Shown: positions 58,001 to 64,000 of the stretch, in pieces
Position numbering within the stretch: the first letter of the stretch is position 1
How the letters are laid out: every line of letters starts with the position of its first letter
DNA from: Loxodes magnus
Taxonomy: Eukaryota; Ciliophora; Karyorelictea; Loxodida; Loxodidae
Direction of reading: 5' to 3'
Assembly: GCA_946699065.1 (NCBI GenBank)
Contig: CAMPDV010001469.1
Location: 48,820 to 112,819 of the forward strand
Length of the DNA: 64,000 nt
Notes under the pieces: generated by a model
What the model was told of the DNA's origin: nothing
What the model saw: only the letters and a program-made list of their open reading frames with translations
Databases searched by the model: none
Made by a program: the position numbers and the translations under genes

Positions 58001-60271
58001 GCTAGGAGAAAATACGTGCTTTTTATGCAGTGAAATTCACTAAGACTGTACCAAATGTAAATAGAAAGGTATTTGTCTAGAATGTAGAAGTCTTATGCTT
58101 TCTAATAATACATGCTAAACTTAGTGTGATGATACAGAGCAAGATTACGATAATGACTAAGTTTGCTTACCTTGCAGTTAAGAAATATAAAACTGTAATA
58201 AGTGTAAAAAGCAAAGTAAATAATGCTTTGAGTGCTTAAGTGGATTTTTCCTAAATAACGACAATTAGTGCAAATAATGTTCAGTAATTCATCCGAATTG
58301 TATTTAGTGTTTAAATTCAACTGATTGTACACAATGCTCAGACCTAAAGTTATCTAATGGAAACTGTTTCGAAAAATGTCCTTCAACAGAATAGGATCAA
58401 TCAAAGTCAGGTGTTTGTAGTCCTTGCAGTTAAACAATAGATTATTGCTCAGAATGTTCTGAAGATGGAAGTTTATGCTTATCCTGCTTCTTTTCATATA
58501 GCTTAACTGAAAATAACAGTTGTGATTCAAGTAAGACATAAGAAGAATAGGAAGAAAAATAATCTAATCAATGGAAGGATGAGGAACCGAAATGAAGTAT
58601 TGACATGTTTAATATAACAACTTCATAAAAAGAAGCTATTAAGAAAACTTCACAGATATAGGATGCTGCAATGGTAGTGGGAGTTGGTTCAGCAACTGCA
58701 GTTAGTCTTATACTTCCTTCGAGTGGATCAACCGGAAATATATTTACACTCATGTTAGCAGACGATTTGTTTCATTCAAATATACTAATAAATATTGAAA
58801 AACCTGAAATATTGTTAGCATACTACTATCAGTAAAATCAGAATTTGCTGAATGAGCTATAGAAGCAATTAAATCTAGAAGTTGATTTTAATCCACTCTA
58901 AAACGATTTATTTAAAATAAGTAAATGAGGAGACAATACTTTCTTACCAAACGTCTCAGCAAACTTTATAGTAATACTTGCAGTTATAACAATTGACTTA
59001 CTATTACAGCTCGTTTCTAAGTACACTTAAAGCAAAAAGTTAAGTAATTTTAGACTCAAGTACTTGCATTATAGATTGGTTTTGACTCTTTATTTCGTAT
59101 TTAGCTTAAAGATAAGTTACACCTCGATTTATCAACTACAAAATTTTAGCCTAAAAAGCTCATGAGCTGCTGTAAATTCAATAGCAGCTTGTTTATGCTT
59201 AGTAAGCTTTTATTTTAGGTTTTGGAAATATCAGTCATCTTTTATTTGTTTTATGTAGTAATTAAGTTCATAAAGATAAAAAATAAAACAAACCCTGAGG
59301 ACTAGGAAAAGAGAGTACTACTTTAGCAATATCAGATGAAGTATTTTACGATATTTGATGAGCTTAAAACTAAAAAATTGGCGTTGTTGTTCTACCCTCT
59401 ATTTTTGACCCGAAGGCTTATGCTAGCTTTCTTTTTGATAGGGCTTAGAGATATTCCTTAACTCTAAATGACTCTATGCTTAGTTTAGGCTCAGTTTTAG
59501 ATTATTTTCATACTTACTTGCTAGCCTTTCGAATCACACATGGTTAACAAAGCTCACATATTCTAAGAGATATGAATGTCCATTTTATACTCGTTTGACT
59601 TCTATTTCTTTAGCTTAGACAGTAGCACAAGAAGTCTAGAACCAATTAATTCTGATAAAGCTAAGATAATTGGAAAAGTGATAGTGCTAGTGTAGGAAAG
59701 TATCTCATTTATTTGCTTAGTTTTCTGTTTCTTTTCTATGATAAAAGAACTGATAAAGTATATAAGGAAAATAGGGAAAAAGAAGCAAGAGGTATAAGAT
59801 CAATGGGCTATAAATGTATTAGAAATAAAGCCTAACTAAGACTAAGGGGTTTAAGAGTGCAAAATTTAAATTCCTTAAGATCCAAATAATTGCTGGCAGC
59901 AGAAAAATTTTAGTAGCGATGAGTCATTTCAAGTCTAAGCAAGTAGCTCTCGCTTCTTACTAATGAAGGGTAAGAATTAAAAATTTTAGCCATCTTAAAA
60001 TCAGAACACTACACAGGTAAATTTCTATATCTTAATAGGTAGATATTGTGTACAATGAAAACTAGAACTAGACAAGATTAAGTAATGAGATATAACTCAA
60101 GTCACAGCTAGAGGATCAGGAATAAAATTCGATTTTTACCTGAAAGAAAGTTAAGAATTCACATAACTGGCTAAGATAAATAGCAAAGAGACTGTATAAA
60201 AGAGTTATAATTAAAGATTTGATAAAGGGATTATCCTAAAATCATTAAAGGCTTATGAATAAGAAAAATGA
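55062..60271 (+). CDS. Giant cysteine-rich multi-pass membrane protein, paralogue 2
   Basis: ATG 55062 to a TGA at 60269-60271 with a 17-nt intron, about 1730 residues. Same layout as paralogue 1: signal peptide (MQVTLIILACLLQVKS); LamG-like domain (AVTVTFAQFSYDPS, MFDLKFWGNNKWFTNQEF); long furin/GFR-type Cys region with four near-identical 85-residue units instead of two; acidic juxtamembrane stretch without the microsatellite; then membrane helices (VVGVGSATAVSLILPSS, NFIVILAVITIDLLLQLV, IVLVQESISFICLVFCFFSM) and a cytoplasmic tail. The extracellular part is nearly identical to paralogue 1 over long tracts; the membrane part is much more diverged. The end is uncertain because TGA also codes Trp in the tail. 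Minus ORFs at 56654, 56909, 58102, 58354 and 58568 are shadows. Confidence 0.8.
56511..57530 (+). repeat. Four tandem 255-bp cysteine-repeat units (paralogue 2)
   Basis: cctattacagagtaagac starts at 56511, 56766, 57021, 57276 and 57531, exactly 255 bp apart and in frame. The units are nearly identical to each other and to the two in paralogue 1, so the array has expanded or contracted by whole 85-residue modules. Confidence 0.9.
59202..59218 (+). other. 17-nt spliceosomal-type intron
   Basis: GTAAGCTTTTATTTTAG, phase 0, in paralogue 2. Without removal the membrane frame is lost; with removal AACLCL joins VLEISVIFYLFYVV and aligns with paralogue 1 at the same junction as its 21-nt intron. Confidence 0.85.
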
Positions 60272-60837
60272 TGCGAAGCTAAATCCACCTGATAGAAAGG
60301 ATAACAGTAGGGAAAAAATAAGAAGAAGAGTAGTTTGATGACAACCATTTTTAGTTTGATGATTAATAATTAAATTTATATCTAAGCTTTCTAAAAGCTG
60401 CTTAATTACTATGTATTGATCTATAATCTTATAACTAAAGAATCAACATGCTAGATATCAAAGCAAAAGAGAGATATTTAATTTCTCTTGCTATATTTAT
60501 CTTTAAATGTAGTAAGTATTCTATCGATTGAAAATTAGTCAGAGTAAGTGGATGAGAATGAATAATGAAATTATCTATTAAGTGATAATATAGAATGAGA
60601 AGAGCAAATCATTCTTTTTTGACAATGCAAGCTTATAAAGTAACTTCAGTAATCATATAAAGTAAATGTATAATGAGACTCTAGAAATTAGCTACACATT
60701 AAAATACTTAATCAGCATAGATAGAAGTAGCTATTTTTAGACCATTTTATCCTTTTTAGTATTAAGCTCGTTACTTATAAAGGTATTTAGTTATTTACTT
60801 AATGAAATACTAATTAAGATTAAATAGTTAATGGCAT
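60272..60837 (+). other. Spacer or 5' exon region of the next membrane gene
   Basis: A frame from ATG 60666 reads MYNETLEISYTLKYLISID and a hydrophobic SYFQTILSFLVLSSLLIKVF. It may be an upstream exon joined by a small intron to the frame starting at 60838. The upstream part (60272-60660) could also be further tail of cysteine-rich paralogue 2. Confidence 0.3.
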
Positions 60838-63000
60838 ATGTCTAATTAATTAGAGAAAGCTAATTTTACATCTATCTTCTATATACCTTTAAAACTAAAA
60901 AAGCACTAGAGACTTATATCATTTGAATCTACAAAATACTAATTTAAGATCTTAGACTCACTATTTAAAACTATCTTCGCTTTAAATAATAATTTTATTG
61001 AAAAAATTAAACTAGCAGATGAAGATAAACTAAGAGGAACTCATGACCAACTACTTTTTTTAAACTCCAGGTTGTTCTTTGTGTAATACCAGAGAGTCTT
61101 TTTAGATGCTTGCTACAATAAGAGCATTTATATTTCTATAATATACTAAGGCTTTTGATTCTCCTCAAATCTTTTACTAATATAGCTTTAGATATTTCTA
61201 CTTCTAAGTAATTAAATACACTCAAAATAAAAAAATTTTCGAAAGAGTGTTTTCACGCTGTTAATGAAATAAAAAGAACCATGAATAGGTAGTAACATCA
61301 GAAGTACTTAAAGCTTTTAAAAAATGATAGGCTTATAAAGTTAAAATAAAGAGTCTTTTAGACAAAATCTTAAAAGTAAAGCGAAACGGGAAAATTTAAA
61401 ATTTGAAAGGCCTGAATAATTTATTAAATAGGTATTATAAAATAGTTCTTACAATTGAGATCACTATACTAAGTATTTCAACTAGTAAGTAAGTTAAAAG
61501 ATAAAGAATAATAATAATTACTTTTATAGCGAAAACTTGTAAAATAAAAGAATCTAACGATATTTTGTTCTATATAAAGCATCTTTGTATAAAAATTTAA
61601 CATCACTACTCAATCAAATATTTCAAGTATATTAATGATAATTATTTTAGTAATAATTGAATTTTTTATTTGATAACTGAATAAAGAGAAGAACTCAACT
61701 TGGAGTTGCTTTTGGAATATAGCATTTAAAGTATGTGTCCAATATCATTTTATCTTCCGAATTAACTATCATTATTATACTCTTCAAGTTAGCTAACAGC
61801 AATTCTAGTCTGATGGATATTATTAATCTAAGGACTTCCTTTTATGTTCAGATTTAGAGCTTCCATTTTACTTTTATAATAAGTAGAAGAGTTCAATCGT
61901 AATTTCTTTCATGTCAATCTTAGTTTGCTTCAGTACCCGATTGATAAATCTATAAGAGCACAATTTTTTAGATAAATGACCAAGATGTTCATCAGTTTTT
62001 TGCCATACTTAAGAATGATGAGACTGATAGAAAAGACAAAAAGTGTAAGTTTAAAAAAGAATAGTTAGCGGGAATTGAGCCAGATTTGCATAATTTATAG
62101 TAAATTGAACTTATGGAAAAATAGTAAATTCATATCAAGATCAAATTCCTCTCTATAGATGATAGAGTTCACAGAGATGAATCACTAGTATAAGTAATGA
62201 AAGGCAAAGATTGATAAAATGTAAAGTATTGCTTTTTATTCTAATCAGTATCAAATACTTCAAGATACAAGGAGCTTTATAGTAAAATTCTAAGAAGAAG
62301 AAAAATATTTTCGATCAACATACTAGCTTAATTAGCTATTCTATACAATCATTTCTTAGCAATCTTGAGTTTAGCACTAAATATATTAAAGAATTTACGA
62401 TGTATAAAGCTAAGCAATTAGCAGAGGATATCTACGAAAAGTCAAACAAAATTTCAACTTAACAATTTTCATGCTTGTCTAAAGAGAAATGACATATATC
62501 AATAGTGTAATAATTTCCATTTATATAAATGAAAAAAAGAGTTATCTAAGATTATCTCACCAATATTCAGTTTTACTTGTATAAATATACTCTTTTTAGA
62601 TTTCTTGCTCTGAAATCAATTAGCTAATGCTCAATTAAATAAATGTGAAAGTGTTTTTGATCAAAATCTCCATAAAATTGTATTACTTTAATTTATCCAA
62701 TTCCTCTTATAAATTCTCTTCCTTGATAGTTTCGCTCCATTGCTTGTCTTATTTTATATTCCAGCTTTTCTTAGATCAAATAATTAGCACTTGATAGTTA
62801 TCACTTTTATAAAGAATTTTGAGAGTAAATTTTTAGAACCTCAAAAATGGTTGATAGCTCGCTCATTTCTAATAACATAGGCTATAATAATTTTGCTCTA
62901 CCTTATAAAGCAAAATTTAACTATTTGTTAACTTATAAATAAAGAGGAAAGAGTATAAACCTAGAAAAAAGTATAGGTAGAAAGGCTGAAAGTGTATTTG
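60838..63000 (+). CDS. Large multi-pass membrane protein, 3' end cut by a LINE fragment
   Basis: A single frame of about 720 codons from ATG 60838. Soluble start (MSNQLEKANFTSIFYIPLKL, STKYQFKILDSLFKTIFALN), hydrophobic segments (FSSNLLLIQLQIFLLL; ELTIIIILFKLA; INILAQLAILYNHFLAIL; KIVLLQFIQFLLQILFLDSF; LITQAIIILLYLI), and a charged loop (FFAILKNDETDRKDKKCKFK, IKFLSIDDRVHRDESLVQVM). In-frame TGA codons, including one at 61636 followed by TAA, must be Trp if the frame is real. At 63000-63003 the protein sequence KVQVERLKVYLDLKD runs into antisense LINE endonuclease sequence, so the natural C-terminus is missing. I do not recognise the family. Confidence 0.5.
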
Positions 63001-64000
63001 GATCTAAAAGATAATCTTTCATCAAGTTAAGCAAACATTAGCCAGCATTATTATGCTCGTATAGTAAAAATTGAGGAATATGCGCATTAAAATTCACTAA
63101 AATTAAAATTTATAATCCTCTGCTGTTTGTTGCTATTATGTATTATTATTGATTTTCATAAAAGGGTATTAGTTTATCAGAGTCTGATGTTGTAGTGCTA
63201 TATACATTTATCAATGCTAGCCAATCATCAAGTGTTAAATCATTTAATCTTCTCTCTTAAATAATTCTGCTTGATTAAGATTCGCTATATCTAATACTTT
63301 GGTTCTGCTGGTAATTCCATCTTTTATATAAAATGATAATCCTTTGTAATGTTTTGTGCTCAATTTTATTATAGCTCTGAATCCGTATATATAAGGCATT
63401 TCAGCAGTTTATCCACAAATATTTCTTAAATGTCATAATTTCTATCTTCTTTTCACACATAAACTTGTTTAATTCTTCTGTTTTATTTTATTCCTCTGAC
63501 ATTTGTTGTGTCTATGCTTAATTCTGTCTATTTTAGTATTTCCTTGTGCTTCCTATTTCTCTTGATCCTCCTACCCTGCATTTTTAGCTTCCTCTTCTTT
63601 AAAGTGTGAAAACCAAATCGTTCTAATGTTTATTATTTTTCCTGAACTTTTTTCTTCAATTTTTTTACTCAATACTATCATCTTATATTATTTTCTATTT
63701 TTGAGACAACGTTATGCTTTTGCATATTTTCTTCCTGTCACTGCTTTCTAGTTGTTTCAATTTTGCTTTGCCATATTTCCTATTTTACTTTCTGATTTTT
63801 GTGACATGTATCGTTTCGTCTCAGTTTTGTTTATTTAATTTTGTAGTTAAGTATCTATTAAAGTCAATCGCTTTTGGAGCAACTTTAGTATGACTTAAAC
63901 TTGCTGCTTTTGCTAGAAATAAAATGTGTTATTTAATTGAAGGTTAATCTTTTTCAGTTTTCTTCGCTTTCTTTTCCTTCGCTATCAATTTCTCTTTATA
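63001..64000 (-). mobile_element. LINE endonuclease fragment (copy c), runs off the window
   Basis: Minus-strand homologue of 24700-25700. In one frame: LSIDTTNVRGIK, QEIFVDKTAEMPYIYGFRAI, KLSTKHYKGLSFYIKDGI, and near 63090 VNFNAHI in place of the catalytic GDFNAH, then NNAGQCLLNLM. It ends at 63003 in the middle of the endonuclease, so the 3' part of the element is missing, as in the other copies. The right end continues into ORF1-like sequence (63900-64000) beyond the window. Confidence 0.75.

Overview
The window reads as AT-rich nuclear DNA of a ciliate in which none of the three standard stop codons is a reliable terminator. In every gene recognisable by domain, TAA and TAG sit at glutamine-like positions and TGA at conserved tryptophan positions (WD40 repeats, a RING finger, kelch blades), while TGA also appears to end genes. 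This UAA/UAG=Gln, UGA=Trp-or-stop code is known from karyorelict ciliates (Loxodes, Parduczia) and, with all three codons ambiguous, from the heterotrich Condylostoma. Retroelement debris, segmental duplication and decayed gene copies make a Loxodes-like karyorelict genome, or a germline genome, the better guess; this is inference. Short standard-code ORFs are almost all meaningless here, so genes were found by motif, by paralogue comparison and by frames unusually poor in TGA. Hypothetical calls resting only on the last criterion carry low confidence.

Layout. 0-8 kb: a decayed pentapeptide/WD40 gene, a LINE reverse transcriptase fragment, two copies of a GC-richer dispersed element (R) and a minus-strand pentapeptide gene. 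8-10.4 kb: no recognisable gene. 10.6-17.8 kb: a gag-like zinc-knuckle ORF, a broken WD40 gene, a LINE ORF1 fragment, a RING-kelch gene and two more decayed family members. 18.7-24 kb: hypothetical genes around a large-subunit rRNA 3' fragment joined to a third R copy. 24-29.4 kb: a 3'-truncated LINE (ORF1 plus endonuclease), then a second copy of the RING-kelch gene and its neighbours, making a segmental duplication about 13.1 kb from the first. 30-39 kb: hypothetical genes, a gag-like coiled-coil ORF and the only intact WD40 gene of its family. 39.5-47 kb and 55-63 kb: two paralogous giant cysteine-rich membrane proteins, each followed by a further multi-pass membrane protein. Between them lie hypothetical genes, a second zinc-knuckle ORF and a repeat-rich segment at 52.4-52.9 kb. 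The second cassette is cut at about 63.0 kb by an antisense LINE endonuclease fragment that runs off the window.

No operon logic is visible; genes look individually transcribed. The two cysteine-rich paralogues show 21-nt and 17-nt introns at the same position, so many apparent frame changes in other genes may also be tiny introns. I saw no CRISPR, no convincing tRNA and no recognisable promoter or terminator motif.
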